Origin: Salinisphaera sp. T31B1
Lineage (GTDB): Bacteria > Pseudomonadota > Gammaproteobacteria > Nevskiales > Salinisphaeraceae
Reading direction: 5' to 3'
NCBI RefSeq assembly: GCF_040361275.1
Contig: NZ_APNH01000001.1
Coordinates: 744,001 to 808,000 of the forward strand
Length of the DNA stretch: 64,000 bases
The notes below the pieces were generated by a model, which was given only the letters and a program-made list of their open reading frames with translations, was not told the DNA's origin and searched no databases. The position numbers and the translations under genes were made by a program. Below are positions 53,603 through 62,710 of this stretch, in pieces. How positions within the stretch are numbered: position 1 is the first letter of the stretch; every line of letters begins with the position of its first letter.

Positions 53603-54478
53603 ATGATCGTGTTGCTGCAGCTGTTCATCGAAGGACTGGCCGCGGGCAGTCTGTACGCGCTGGCCGCGGTGGGTTTTGCGCTGATCTATGCCACCACGCG
53701 TACCTTCCATTTCGCCCATGGTGCGACCATGCTGCTGGCGGCGTACGGCTTCTACCAGGCGATCGCCGTCTGGCAGTGGCCGGCGGTCCTGGCCATTGGG
53801 CTGGCATTGGCGATCGCCGTGGTGTTCGGGGTCGGCGTCGAGCGGCTGGTCTACCAGCCGATGCGGCGCACGGACGCGTCGTTCCTGACTATTTTCGCGG
53901 CTTCGTTCGGACTGCTGATCGTGGCCACGAACGTGATCGTGCTGATCTTCGGCAACAGCTTCTATAGCGTCGATTCCACGCTGAGCCAGGGTTTTCTGAT
54001 CGGGCCGGTGTTCGTCTCGAAGGTCAATCTGCTGGCGATGGCGTCCGCCGTGCTGATGATCGGCGCGCTTGGCTGGTTCATTCGTGCGACCCGGACCGGC
54101 GTGATCCTGCGTGCGATGATGGACGATGCGCCTCTGGTCGGCGTATTCGGGCTGGGCGATCGGCGTTACGGCATGATCGCCTTCGGGCTGGGTTCGGCGA
54201 TGATCGTGCCGGCCGCGATCCTGACCAGCTACAGCTCGGGGTTGACCCCGTCGATGGGCGCGGTGATCACGCTGCTGGCTATCGCCGGGGCGATCGTGGG
54301 CGGCATCGGCAATCTCTGGGGCGCGGCATTGGGCGGCCTGCTGCTGGGCATCGCCGAGAATCTGGGCGTCTGGCAGCTGTCGTCGAGTTGGAAGCCCGCC
54401 ATCACCTTCGGCGTGTTGCTGGTGTTTTTGATGGTCAAGCCCGACGGACTGCTGGGCGCGGCTACGCGCCGGTCATGA
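53603..54478 (+). CDS. Branched-chain-type ABC permease (LivH-like)
   Basis: A 291-residue inner-membrane permease with the family start QLFIEGLAAGSLYALAAVGF, a FHFAHG motif, and about eight membrane segments. It pairs with the LivM-like gene, which starts inside its stop (ATGA). Part of a complete five-gene importer. Confidence 0.92.
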   Translation: MIVLLQLFIEGLAAGSLYALAAVGFALIYATTRTFHFAHGATMLLAAYGFYQAIAVWQWPAVLAIGLALAIAVVFGVGVERLVYQPMRRTDASFLTIFAASFGLLIVATNVIVLIFGNSFYSVDSTLSQGFLIGPVFVSKVNLLAMASAVLMIGALGWFIRATRTGVILRAMMDDAPLVGVFGLGDRRYGMIAFGLGSAMIVPAAILTSYSSGLTPSMGAVITLLAIAGAIVGGIGNLWGAALGGLLLGIAENLGVWQLSSSWKPAITFGVLLVFLMVKPDGLLGAATRRS

Positions 54479-55389
54479 TCGCCTACCTCTCCAACCTGAT
54501 GGTGCTGCTGGGTATCGCCGTGATTCTGGCCTCGTCGCTGAACCTGATGGTCGGCTATGCCGGCATCTTCTCGGTGGCGCACGCGGTCTTCTACGGCGTG
54601 GGTGCCTATACGGCGGCCAAGGTGGCGCTGGGGATGACCGACTCGTTTCTCATTGCCACCGCCGCGGCGATGCTCGTCACCGGCGCGGTATCGTTCATCC
54701 TGGCGGTGCCGGTGCTCAGGGTGCGCGAGGAATATTTCGTGGTCGCCTCGATCGGATTCCAGATCGTGGCGTCGACCATCTTCACCAGCTGGACCGTGGT
54801 CACGGGCGGCATGGGCGGGCTGGCCGGCATTCCGCCGGCACGGATACTGGGCTGGCAGCTTGACGGCTCGGTCGACATGATGGTGCTCACCGGCGTATGC
54901 GTGGTGCTGGTGGTCGGCCTGATCGCGGCGCTGGTCCATTCGCCTTTCGGGCGCGCGCTCAAGGCCTTCCGCGACGACGAGACCGCGGCGATCGCGCTGG
55001 GTAAGGATCCGCTGGTCCTCAGAGTGGCTGCCACCACGCTGTCGGGTGCGCTGGCGGCGGTGGCCGGGTCGATCTATGCGTTCCACGTGTCGTTCGTCAA
55101 TCCGGAGAGTTTCACGCTCGACTATTCGGTGCTGGTCCTGGCCATGGTGATCATCGGCGGCGCCGGCTCGCTGGCCGGGCCGATCGTCGGCGCGATCTTC
55201 ATCACCGTATTCCCCGCCCTGCTGAATTTTCTGCACCTGCCCAGCCAGTATGTCGGCCCGCTCGAACAGCTGATCTACGGCGCGGCCATTGTGCTGCTGA
55301 TGGTGTTCTGGCCGAGCGGTCTGGCCAACGCCTGGCGTTTGCTGGTCCCCGCGCGTCGCGGCGACGTGCCGGCCGGCGGGGAGCGCTAG
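54475..55389 (+). CDS. Branched-chain-type ABC permease (LivM-like)
   Basis: A 304-residue second permease: ASSLNLMVGYAGIFSVAHAVF near the N-terminus, the cytoplasmic loop GRALKAFRDDETAAIALGKD, and GGAGSLAGPIVGA. It overlaps the LivH-like gene by four bases. The LivG-like ATPase follows after five bases. Confidence 0.92.
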   Translation: MIAYLSNLMVLLGIAVILASSLNLMVGYAGIFSVAHAVFYGVGAYTAAKVALGMTDSFLIATAAAMLVTGAVSFILAVPVLRVREEYFVVASIGFQIVASTIFTSWTVVTGGMGGLAGIPPARILGWQLDGSVDMMVLTGVCVVLVVGLIAALVHSPFGRALKAFRDDETAAIALGKDPLVLRVAATTLSGALAAVAGSIYAFHVSFVNPESFTLDYSVLVLAMVIIGGAGSLAGPIVGAIFITVFPALLNFLHLPSQYVGPLEQLIYGAAIVLLMVFWPSGLANAWRLLVPARRGDVPAGGER

Positions 55390-55394
55390 CCGCC

Positions 55395-56138
55395 ATGTCG
55401 GTGCTCGATATACGCGGTCTGCGCAAGGCCTTCGGCGGCAATGTCATCATCCCGGACGTCACGCTCGCCCTGGACGGCGGCCTGATCACGTCGCTGGTGG
55501 GCCCGAATGGCGCCGGCAAGACGACCCTGTTCAATCTGATCACGGGCTTTCTTCGCCCGGATGCGGGCAGCGTGCACTACAAGGAACGCGATCTGGTCGG
55601 GCTGTCGCCGCAGCGGATCACCCGACTGGGCATGGCGCGCTCGTTCCAGGATCTGAAGCTGTTCAACGACATGACCGTGTTCGAGAACGTGCTGGTCAGC
55701 CAGGAGGCGAGCCTGCGCCTGTGGACACGAGCGGCCGCGCGCAAGCACACGCAAGCGGTGCTCGAGCGCGTCGGGCTGGCCGCCAAGGCGAGCACGCGGG
55801 CGGCGGATCTGTCCTACGCCGAACGCAAGTTTCTGAATCTGGCGCGCATCATGGCGCTGGATGTCGATCTGTTCCTACTCGACGAGCCGGCCTCCGGGCT
55901 GGACGGGCCGTCCCGCACGACCTTTCATGAACTGCTGGCTTCACTCAAGCGCGACGGCCATACCGTGCTGCTGATCGAGCACAACCTGGATATCGTGCGA
56001 GAGGTCTCCGATCGCATCGCCTTTCTCAACAAGGGCGAGGTCATGGCCTTCGACACGCCCGAACGGATATTTGCCAACACACAGCTCACCGAGCTGTATT
56101 TCGGCACCTCGGGCAAAAAGCAGGCCGCGACATGCTGA
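55395..56138 (+). CDS. Branched-chain-type ABC ATPase (LivG-like)
   Basis: A 247-residue ATPase with Walker A GPNGAGKTT and Walker B LFLLDEPASGL. The signature motif is LSYAERKFLNLARIM, where LivG proteins usually have LSYGQQR; the change may be tolerated because LivF supplies the other site. It overlaps the LivF-like gene by seven bases. Confidence 0.92.
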   Translation: MSVLDIRGLRKAFGGNVIIPDVTLALDGGLITSLVGPNGAGKTTLFNLITGFLRPDAGSVHYKERDLVGLSPQRITRLGMARSFQDLKLFNDMTVFENVLVSQEASLRLWTRAAARKHTQAVLERVGLAAKASTRAADLSYAERKFLNLARIMALDVDLFLLDEPASGLDGPSRTTFHELLASLKRDGHTVLLIEHNLDIVREVSDRIAFLNKGEVMAFDTPERIFANTQLTELYFGTSGKKQAATC

Positions 56139-56836
56139 GCGTGCGCGATTTTCATGCCGGCTATCCGTCGGTGCCGGTCGTCGCCGGGGCCGATCTTGAG
56201 GTCGGACCCGGCGAGATCGTGGCCCTGTTCGGGCACAACGGCGCAGGCAAGTCGACCCTGCTCAAGGGCTTGTTCGGCGTGCTCGGCGCGTGTCGGGGCC
56301 GGGTCGAGTTCGACGGTGCGGCGGCCAGCGGGCTGTCCACCCGCGCGCTCACCCGGCGCGGGATGGTGCTCGTGCCGCAGGACCGCGGCGTGTTTCCGAG
56401 CCTGACCGTCGAAGAGAATCTCAAGATGGGCTTCTGGGCAAGCGGGGCGAACGAGGCCGCGGAGTACGAACGCCGGTTGCAGCGCGCGCTCGGTTATCTG
56501 CCGTTGCTGGATGAACGGCGGCGCGACAAGGCCGGCAATCTGTCGGGTGGTCAGCAGCAGATGGTGAGCATCGGCCGGGCCCTGCTGGCCGGTCCGAAGA
56601 TGCTGTTGCTCGACGAGCCCTCGACGGGGCTGGCGCCGAATCTGGTCGACGACATCATGGCGCTGGTCCGCCGCCTGCGCGATGAGGAACAGATGAGCGT
56701 ACTGCTGGTCGAGCAGAATGTCGGCCAGGCATTGGCCGCCTCGGATCGTGTCTATCTGATGAAGGGCGGACGGATCACCCACGAGGCCGATCCCGACGAA
56801 CTGGCGGCGTCCGAAAACCTGTGGACGCTGTTCTAG
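56132..56836 (+). CDS. Branched-chain-type ABC ATPase (LivF-like)
   Basis: A 234-residue ATPase with Walker A GHNGAGKST, the LVPQDRGVFPSLTVEENL Q-loop region, signature LSGGQQQMVSIGRALL and Walker B MLLLDEPSTGL. It completes the importer. The regulator gene follows after 75 bases. Confidence 0.92.
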   Translation: MLSVRDFHAGYPSVPVVAGADLEVGPGEIVALFGHNGAGKSTLLKGLFGVLGACRGRVEFDGAAASGLSTRALTRRGMVLVPQDRGVFPSLTVEENLKMGFWASGANEAAEYERRLQRALGYLPLLDERRRDKAGNLSGGQQQMVSIGRALLAGPKMLLLDEPSTGLAPNLVDDIMALVRRLRDEEQMSVLLVEQNVGQALAASDRVYLMKGGRITHEADPDELAASENLWTLF

Positions 56837-56852
56837 CCGCCGTGATGTCAAC

Positions 56853-56860
56853 CGTATACC
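56853..56860. promoter_or_regulatory. GTATAC operator before the GntR gene
   Basis: CGTATACC lies 52 bases before the GntR ATG, in the only gap between the importer and the regulator. It suggests autoregulation by the GntR protein. Confidence 0.55.
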
Positions 56861-56911
56861 TGGCCTGTGTTAGCGTTTTGAATTGGTTCAACCAGTGAAA
56901 CCGACAACCCC

Positions 56912-57592
56912 ATGAGCAGCAAATCCAGTTTCGGGCCGGTCCGAAGACGTTCCATCGAGGACGAGGTCTACATGCGTCTTCGCGAGGCGATCCTGCGCGG
57001 CGAGATCGAAGGCGGTGAACGTCTGGTGCACGAAGACCTGGCGAGCCGGTTCGGTACCAGTCGTATCCCGGTACGTGACGCACTCAAGCGGCTGGTCTTC
57101 GACGGCCTGGTCGACGCCGACGATCGCGGCGTGTGCCATGTCAGCCATTTCGGTATCGAGGACGTCGAGGAAATCTATGCGCTGCGCGAGATGCTCGAAG
57201 CGCATGCGGTAATCAAGGCCACCCCGCAGCTTACCGCAGACGAGCTCGACGAGCTCGACCGGCTCCAGAGCGAGATCGAGGCCGCCGCGGAGGCCGACGA
57301 CAAGGAGCTCTATGTCCGGCTCAACCAGGAGTTCCATCGCGAGCTCTACGACAGCGCCGACCAGCCTCGGCTGTCACGGCTGATCTACGGCCTCTGGCAG
57401 GGCCTGCCGCCACTCACGCCGATGACCATCGAGGATCGGCTCGTTCAGGCCGCCTATGAGCATCGCGACATCCTGAGCGCGCTGCGGGCACGCGACGCCA
57501 AGGCGGCGGGTGAGGCCATGCGCGCGCATATCGCGACCGCCGGCCGGGCCCTGCGTGATTATGTGGCCAGCAAGGAAGGGCGGATCCGTTGA
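56912..57592 (+). CDS. GntR-family regulator, FCD subfamily
   Basis: A 226-residue regulator with an N-terminal winged helix (VYMRLREAILRGEIEGGERL, LASRFGTSRIPVRDALKRL) and a C-terminal all-helical FCD effector domain. The likely metal/effector histidines are in NQEFHRELYD, YEHRDIL and MRAHIATAG. FCD regulators often bind TTGTATACAA-like palindromes and respond to organic acids. GTATAC sites occur before this gene and in three other gaps of the island, so it is the best candidate master repressor. Confidence 0.9.
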   Translation: MSSKSSFGPVRRRSIEDEVYMRLREAILRGEIEGGERLVHEDLASRFGTSRIPVRDALKRLVFDGLVDADDRGVCHVSHFGIEDVEEIYALREMLEAHAVIKATPQLTADELDELDRLQSEIEAAAEADDKELYVRLNQEFHRELYDSADQPRLSRLIYGLWQGLPPLTPMTIEDRLVQAAYEHRDILSALRARDAKAAGEAMRAHIATAGRALRDYVASKEGRIR

Positions 57593-57695
57593 CCCGGCTG
57601 ACGCTCGTCGACGGGTAGGCGGGACCTTTTTGTCGCAGGCGCCCCGCGCCGGCGCATCCGTGAATCGAAACCGTGAAATTCAAATGGAGAACATG

Positions 57696-58838
57696 ATGAA
57701 GCGATGGTCGGGTCTGATATTGGCGATGGCTGCCGGGGTACTGAGCCAGCCGGTTCTGGCCGCCGATTCGGTGGATCTGCCGGCCACCATGACCTGGTCG
57801 TCCTATGATGTCGGTTCGGCCGGCTATGCCGAGGCCTCGGCGATCGCCAACGCCTTCGGCAAGGAATACGGCACGCGTGTACGTATCCAGCCCTCGGGTT
57901 CGGCTATCGGCCGTCTGCAGCCGCTGATTTCCGGCCGGGTCGATTACGGCTATCTGGCCACCGAGACGTTCTTTGCCACCGAGGGGCTGTTCGATTTCTC
58001 GACCCGTCGCTGGGGCCCACAGGATCTGCGTGTGGTCGCGGGTCGTCCGTCGTCGTTCGGCATGCCCACGGCAGCCGACGCTCATATCGACACCATCGCC
58101 GACGTCAAGGGCAAGCGGCTGGCCTATGTGGCCGGCAATCCGTCGATCAACATCAAATGCGATGCGGTGCTGGCCTTTGCCGGGCTGAGCCGCGACGACG
58201 TCGACCTGATCATGTTCCCGACCTATGGTGCAGCGATGAGCGCGCTGGCTCAGAACCAGGCCGATGCGACCTGCACGCTGACCACCCCCAGCCAGATGTA
58301 CGAGCTGGCCGAGTCGCCGCGCGGCATCCACTGGACCGATCTGCCGGCCGACAACGCCGCGGGCTGGAAGCGGCTGCAGCAGATTGCGCCGTTCTTCGCG
58401 CCGTTCGAGGAAACCGTCGGTGCCGGCATTTCCAAAGACGACCCGGTCGAGCTGATGGCCTATCGATACCCGATGGTGGTGGTACGCGCCGATCAGAGCG
58501 ACGAATCGGTCTATGAATACATCAAGGCGCTGGATCAGACCTTCGATCTGTACAAGAACGCCACGGCCTCCATGCCGCGCTGGGACCTGCAAAGGGCCGG
58601 GCATGCGCCGGTGGATGCGCCGTTCCATCCCGGTGCGATCCGATATCTCAAGGAAAAAGGCATCTGGAGCGATGCCGATCAGCAATGGAATGATCGGCGT
58701 CTGGCCCGGTTGAAGACGTTGAGGGCGGCCTGGAAGAACACCGTAGCCTCCCATGAAGACGCCGACGACGAGGCGTTTGCCCAGGCCTGGGCAAACGCGC
58801 GCGAGAAGGCACTCGACGGTTTGGACGATACTCACTAG
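57696..58838 (+). CDS. TAXI-family TRAP substrate-binding protein, copy 1
   Basis: A 380-residue periplasmic receptor of the TAXI family. The signal peptide ends near VLA-ADS; the mature part has MTWSSYDVGSAGYAEASA, PSGSAIGRLQPL and APFHPGAIRYLKEKGIW. ATG 57696 is chosen for GGAG six bases upstream (57686-57689); ATG 57693 and 57684 are alternatives. It is clearly paralogous to the next gene. No TRAP membrane subunit is encoded nearby, so its partner must be elsewhere, or it may be used by another transporter. Confidence 0.85.
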   Translation: MKRWSGLILAMAAGVLSQPVLAADSVDLPATMTWSSYDVGSAGYAEASAIANAFGKEYGTRVRIQPSGSAIGRLQPLISGRVDYGYLATETFFATEGLFDFSTRRWGPQDLRVVAGRPSSFGMPTAADAHIDTIADVKGKRLAYVAGNPSINIKCDAVLAFAGLSRDDVDLIMFPTYGAAMSALAQNQADATCTLTTPSQMYELAESPRGIHWTDLPADNAAGWKRLQQIAPFFAPFEETVGAGISKDDPVELMAYRYPMVVVRADQSDESVYEYIKALDQTFDLYKNATASMPRWDLQRAGHAPVDAPFHPGAIRYLKEKGIWSDADQQWNDRRLARLKTLRAAWKNTVASHEDADDEAFAQAWANAREKALDGLDDTH

Positions 58839-58899
58839 AGCACCAGGGGCGCCGGCCCATCAGCCGGCAATGACGAAACCACAGGAGGAGAGAAAGACC

Positions 58900-60027
58900 A
58901 TGCATAAATTCATCAAGATGGCAGCGACCGCGGCCGTTGCGGCAACGGTCGCCGCACCGGGCGCGTTTGCCGCCGACCTGCCGCGCAGCATGACCTGGTC
59001 GTCGTACGACGTCGGCTCGGCCGGCTACGCCGAGGCCTCGGCCATGGCAGACGCCTTCGGCAAGAAATACGACACCCGCATCCGGATTCAGCCGTCCGGC
59101 TCGTCGATCGGCCGCCTGCAGCCGCTGCTGCAAAAGCGAGCCGATTACAGTTTCCTGGCCACGGAAACCTATTTCGCCACTGAAGGCATCTTCGATTTCG
59201 CCGACCCGCGCTGGGGACCGCAGGATCTGCGTGTGATTGCCGGCCGGCCCTCGTCGTTCGGCATGCCCACGGCAGCCGATGCGAACATCCGCAAGCTGGC
59301 CGACGTCAAGGGCAAGCGGGTGGCTTATGTCGCCGGCAACCCGTCGGTCAACGTGAAGTGCGACGCGCTGCTGGCCTTTGCCGGGCTGACCCGCGACGAC
59401 GTGGATGCCCGCATGTTCCCGACCTATGGCGCGGCGATGAGTTCGCTGGCCCAGGGCCAGTCGGATGCCACCTGCACCACCACCACGCCCAGCCAGATGT
59501 ACGAGTTGGCCGAATCGCCACGCGGCATCTACTGGGTGCCGCTGCCGGCTTCGGACGAAAAAGGCTGGGAACGGGTACGTGAGGTCGCACCGTTCTTCAA
59601 ACCCTACAAGGAGACGCTCGGCGCCGGCATCGAGAAGGACAAGCCGGTTCCGCTGATGGCCTATCGCTATCCGGTGCTCACGGTCCGGGCCGATATGTCC
59701 GACGAGGCCGTCTACGACTTCACCAAGGCCATGGACGAAACCTACGACATGTACAAGGACGCGACTTCGGTGATGCCGCGCTGGAAGCTGAGTGAGGCGG
59801 GCACGCCGCCGATCGATGCGCCGTTCCACCCGGGTGCGATCAAGTACCTGAAGGAAAAGGGTATCTGGACCGACGAGATGCAAAGCTGGAACGACGACCG
59901 CCTGGCGCGTCTGAAAGCGCTGCAGAAAGCCTGGAAGAAGACCCAGGACGAGGCGGGCGACAAGACCGGCGATGCCTTCCAGTCGGTATGGGAAAAGAAT
60001 CGTCAGGCTGCGATCGACAGCCTGTAA
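58900..60027 (+). CDS. TAXI-family TRAP substrate-binding protein, copy 2
   Basis: A 375-residue close paralogue of the preceding protein, with a signal peptide ending near AFA-ADL and the same blocks MTWSSYDVGSAGYAEASA and MPTAADA. A strong ribosome site AGGAGGAG precedes ATG 58900. A short GCCGGC hairpin sits in the 61-base gap between the copies (58851-58868). Differences in the binding-region residues suggest related but distinct ligands. Confidence 0.87.
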   Translation: MHKFIKMAATAAVAATVAAPGAFAADLPRSMTWSSYDVGSAGYAEASAMADAFGKKYDTRIRIQPSGSSIGRLQPLLQKRADYSFLATETYFATEGIFDFADPRWGPQDLRVIAGRPSSFGMPTAADANIRKLADVKGKRVAYVAGNPSVNVKCDALLAFAGLTRDDVDARMFPTYGAAMSSLAQGQSDATCTTTTPSQMYELAESPRGIYWVPLPASDEKGWERVREVAPFFKPYKETLGAGIEKDKPVPLMAYRYPVLTVRADMSDEAVYDFTKAMDETYDMYKDATSVMPRWKLSEAGTPPIDAPFHPGAIKYLKEKGIWTDEMQSWNDDRLARLKALQKAWKKTQDEAGDKTGDAFQSVWEKNRQAAIDSL

Positions 60028-60060
60028 TCCACCACGTCTGACCCAGGACTCGCGTTCCCC

Positions 60061-60735
60061 ATGATCGATAAAATCCGTGATTCCGCTGCCCAGGCGATCG
60101 CCACGATCGCTGACGGAGATACCGTGATGTGCGGTGGTTTCGGCAGTTCGGGCATACCGTTCAATCTTATCGATGCCCTGCTGGATCATGGGGCGCGCGA
60201 TCTGACCGTGGTAGCCAACAACGCCGGTGTCGCCGACACCGGCGTGGCCAAGCTGCTGCGCGAAAAGCGATTGGCGAAGGTCATTTGTTCGTATCCGCGT
60301 TCGCCCGGCTCGATCTGGTTCGAGCGTCGCTTCGAGGAGAAGGCGATCGAACTGGAGTTGGTGCCCCAGGGCACCCTGGCCGAACGTATCCGCGCCGCCG
60401 GTGCCGGCATCGGCGGCTTTTTCACGCCGACCGGCTATGGCACCGCCCTGGCCGAAGGCAAACGCACCGAGATCATCGACGGAATCGGCCACGTCTTCGA
60501 GACGCCGCTGGCCGCCGATGTCGCCCTGCTCAAGGCTGAACGGGCCGACCGCTGGGGCAATCTCACCTATTACAAGACCGCCCGCAATTTCAACCCGATC
60601 ATGGCCACGGCCGCGACCACCGTGATCGTGGAAACCAGCCGGGTGGTCGAACTCGGCGAGCTGGATCCGGAGACCGTGATCACCCCCGGCCTGTTCGTCG
60701 ATCATGTCATCGAACTGGAAACGGTGATCCCATGA
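60061..60735 (+). CDS. CoA-transferase subunit A (ScoA/PcaI family)
   Basis: A 224-residue alpha subunit of a family I CoA-transferase, which moves CoA from succinyl-CoA to a 3-oxoacid. The glycine-rich GGFGSSGIPFNLIDALL, GGFFTPTGYGT and RADRWGNLTY segments are typical. It overlaps subunit B by four bases. Confidence 0.92.
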   Translation: MIDKIRDSAAQAIATIADGDTVMCGGFGSSGIPFNLIDALLDHGARDLTVVANNAGVADTGVAKLLREKRLAKVICSYPRSPGSIWFERRFEEKAIELELVPQGTLAERIRAAGAGIGGFFTPTGYGTALAEGKRTEIIDGIGHVFETPLAADVALLKAERADRWGNLTYYKTARNFNPIMATAATTVIVETSRVVELGELDPETVITPGLFVDHVIELETVIP

Positions 60736-61400
60736 ATCGACTCACGCCCGTGGAGATGGCTCGGCGCCTGGCGATGGATATCCCCGACGGTGCCATCGTC
60801 AATCTGGGCATTGGCATGCCCACCGAAGTGGCCAATCACGTGCCCGCCGATCGCGAGGTCGTCTATCACAGTGAAAACGGCGTGCTGGGCTTCGGCGCGG
60901 CACCGGCGCAAGGCGAGGAGGACCCGCAGCTGATCAATGCCAGCAAGCAGCACATCACCATGCAGCCGGGTGGCTCGTTCTTTCACCATGCCGACTCGTT
61001 CGCGATGATGCGCGGCGGCCATATCGATATCTCCGTGCTCGGCGCCTACCAGGTGGGTGCCAACGGCGATCTGGCCAACTGGTCGACCGGCAGCGAAACC
61101 TACCCGCCGGCCGTGGGCGGGGCGATGGATCTGGTGGTCGGCGCCCGGCAGCTATACGTGATCACCCGCCATACCCTGAAAGACGGCACGCCCAAGATCG
61201 TCGAGCGCTGCAGCTATCCGCTGACCGGCGCGGGCGTGGTCAGCCGTATCTATACCGACCTGGCGGTGATCGAGGTCACCGACGCCGGCCTGGCCGTGGT
61301 CGAGCTGCTGGCCGGCAACGATTTCGACACCGTACAGAAGGCCACCGGCGCGCCGTTGATCGCGCCGGGCGCCGGAACCGCTCGACAAGCACAAGGATAA
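60732..61400 (+). CDS. CoA-transferase subunit B (ScoB/PcaJ family)
   Basis: A 222-residue beta subunit carrying the catalytic Glu in [11 protein letters not shown], with [12 protein letters not shown] and [10 protein letters not shown]. Together with subunit A it would activate an acid such as 3-oxoadipate or acetoacetate, or another 3-oxoacid made in this pathway. The start overlaps the subunit A stop. Confidence 0.93.
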   Translation: MNRLTPVEMARRLAMDIPDGAIVNLGIGMPTEVANHVPADREVVYHSENGVLGFGAAPAQGEEDPQLINASKQHITMQPGGSFFHHADSFAMMRGGHIDISVLGAYQVGANGDLANWSTGSETYPPAVGGAMDLVVGARQLYVITRHTLKDGTPKIVERCSYPLTGAGVVSRIYTDLAVIEVTDAGLAVVELLAGNDFDTVQKATGAPLIAPGAGTARQAQG

Positions 61401-61407
61401 TCCGCGC

Positions 61408-61851
61408 ATGGCCTGGACGCTGGAAGACGAGATCGCGTGGACGACGCGCAACCCTTTTCGGGTACATCTCGGGGTCGACATCGAACGTGTGAGTCGCGAC
61501 GGCTCGGGCGACTGCGAGATCTCGCTCGTAGTCAACGACAACCTGGTGCAGGCCTACGGCATGGTCCATGGCGGCATCCACTGCACCCTCATCGATACCG
61601 TGCTGGGCACGGCGGTGCGATCGGCCTTCCAGCAGGATATCGGTCCGTTGACCATCGACCTGAACGTCAGTTTCCTACGGCCGTCCGGCAAGGGTCGGAT
61701 CTATTCGAGCGCGACGATCGTCAAGATGGGCCGCCAGATTGTGGTCGGCGTGGCCGATGTGTTCGATGCCGACCGACGCAGACTGGCCACCGGACGGGGC
61801 TCGTTCGCGCTGCGCGAAAGCCCCCGCCATCGGGCGTCCGAACCGGCCTGA
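61408..61851 (+). CDS. PaaI-type hot-dog thioesterase
   Basis: A 147-residue thioesterase with the HGG motif in AYGMVHGGIHCTLIDTVLGT and TIDLNVSFLRPSGKGRIYSS. It would hydrolyse acyl-CoA, releasing CoA from dead-end intermediates. It is seven bases after the CoA-transferase. Confidence 0.88.
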   Translation: MAWTLEDEIAWTTRNPFRVHLGVDIERVSRDGSGDCEISLVVNDNLVQAYGMVHGGIHCTLIDTVLGTAVRSAFQQDIGPLTIDLNVSFLRPSGKGRIYSSATIVKMGRQIVVGVADVFDADRRRLATGRGSFALRESPRHRASEPA

Positions 61852-61909
61852 AGCCGGGCATTGCCCGGACCCTGTCCTTTCCTACCCTGCAATCTTTTCG
61901 AGGAGCCTC

Positions 61910-62692
61910 ATGAGCCGCCAGAACAAGCCCATCCGTTCGGATATCGCCTGGAGCACCAAGGACCGTATCGAGGTCCGTGGCAAGAGCCTGCCGGACGAGA
62001 TCCTCGGTCATTTCAATCTCGGTGATCTGGCCTATCTGCAGCTGACCGGCAAGACCCCGACCGCGGCCGAATCGAAAGTCTTCAACGCGATCGTCATCAC
62101 CCTGGTCGAGCACGGCATCACGCCCTCGGCGCTGGCGGCCCGGCTGACCTATGCCGGCGCGCCCGAATCGCTGCAGGCCGCCGTGGCCGCCGGGCTGTGC
62201 GGCCTGGGTACGGTGTTCGTCGGCAGCATGGAAGGCGCCTCGAAGATGCTCTATGAGGTCTTGCCGACCGATGCGGCCGATGCGGATCTGGATGCCATCG
62301 CCAGACAGACGGTCGCCGACCACCGCGCGGCCAGGAAGATCATTCCGGGGCTGGGCCATCCGCTGCACAAGCCGGTCGACCCGCGTACGCCGCGTCTGTT
62401 CGCCATCGCCGAGGAAAACGGATTGTCGGGCCGCTATGTCGAACTCATGCAGAAGATACAGGCCGAAGCCGAAGCGGCCTCGGGCAAGCAGCTGCCGATC
62501 AACGCCACCGGTGCGATCGGCGCGATCTGCTGCGAGTTCGGCTTTCCCGGCCATATCGTGCGCGGGTTCGGCGTGATGGCACGGGCCATCGGCCTGGTCG
62601 GTCATATTCTCGAAGAGTCCGAGAACCCGATGGGCATCGAGCTATGGCAGCGGGTCGAAGACGAAGCCACGGCCCATATTCGGCCCGAATAG
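61910..62692 (+). CDS. Citryl-CoA lyase-like (short citrate-synthase fold)
   Basis: A 260-residue protein of the citrate synthase superfamily, far shorter than citrate synthase (about 430 residues). It keeps ILGHFNLGDLAYLQLTGKTP, GLCGLGTVFVGSMEG and the catalytic-type PGLGHPLHKPVDPRT. This is the form described as citryl-CoA lyase, which cleaves rather than makes citryl-CoA. ATG 61910 follows AGGAG. Beside CoA-transferase and hydratase genes, it may cleave citryl-CoA or a substituted analogue; the substrate is unproven. Confidence 0.82.
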   Translation: MSRQNKPIRSDIAWSTKDRIEVRGKSLPDEILGHFNLGDLAYLQLTGKTPTAAESKVFNAIVITLVEHGITPSALAARLTYAGAPESLQAAVAAGLCGLGTVFVGSMEGASKMLYEVLPTDAADADLDAIARQTVADHRAARKIIPGLGHPLHKPVDPRTPRLFAIAEENGLSGRYVELMQKIQAEAEAASGKQLPINATGAIGAICCEFGFPGHIVRGFGVMARAIGLVGHILEESENPMGIELWQRVEDEATAHIRPE

Positions 62693-62710
62693 CGCCTGCA
62701 GGAGCCATTC

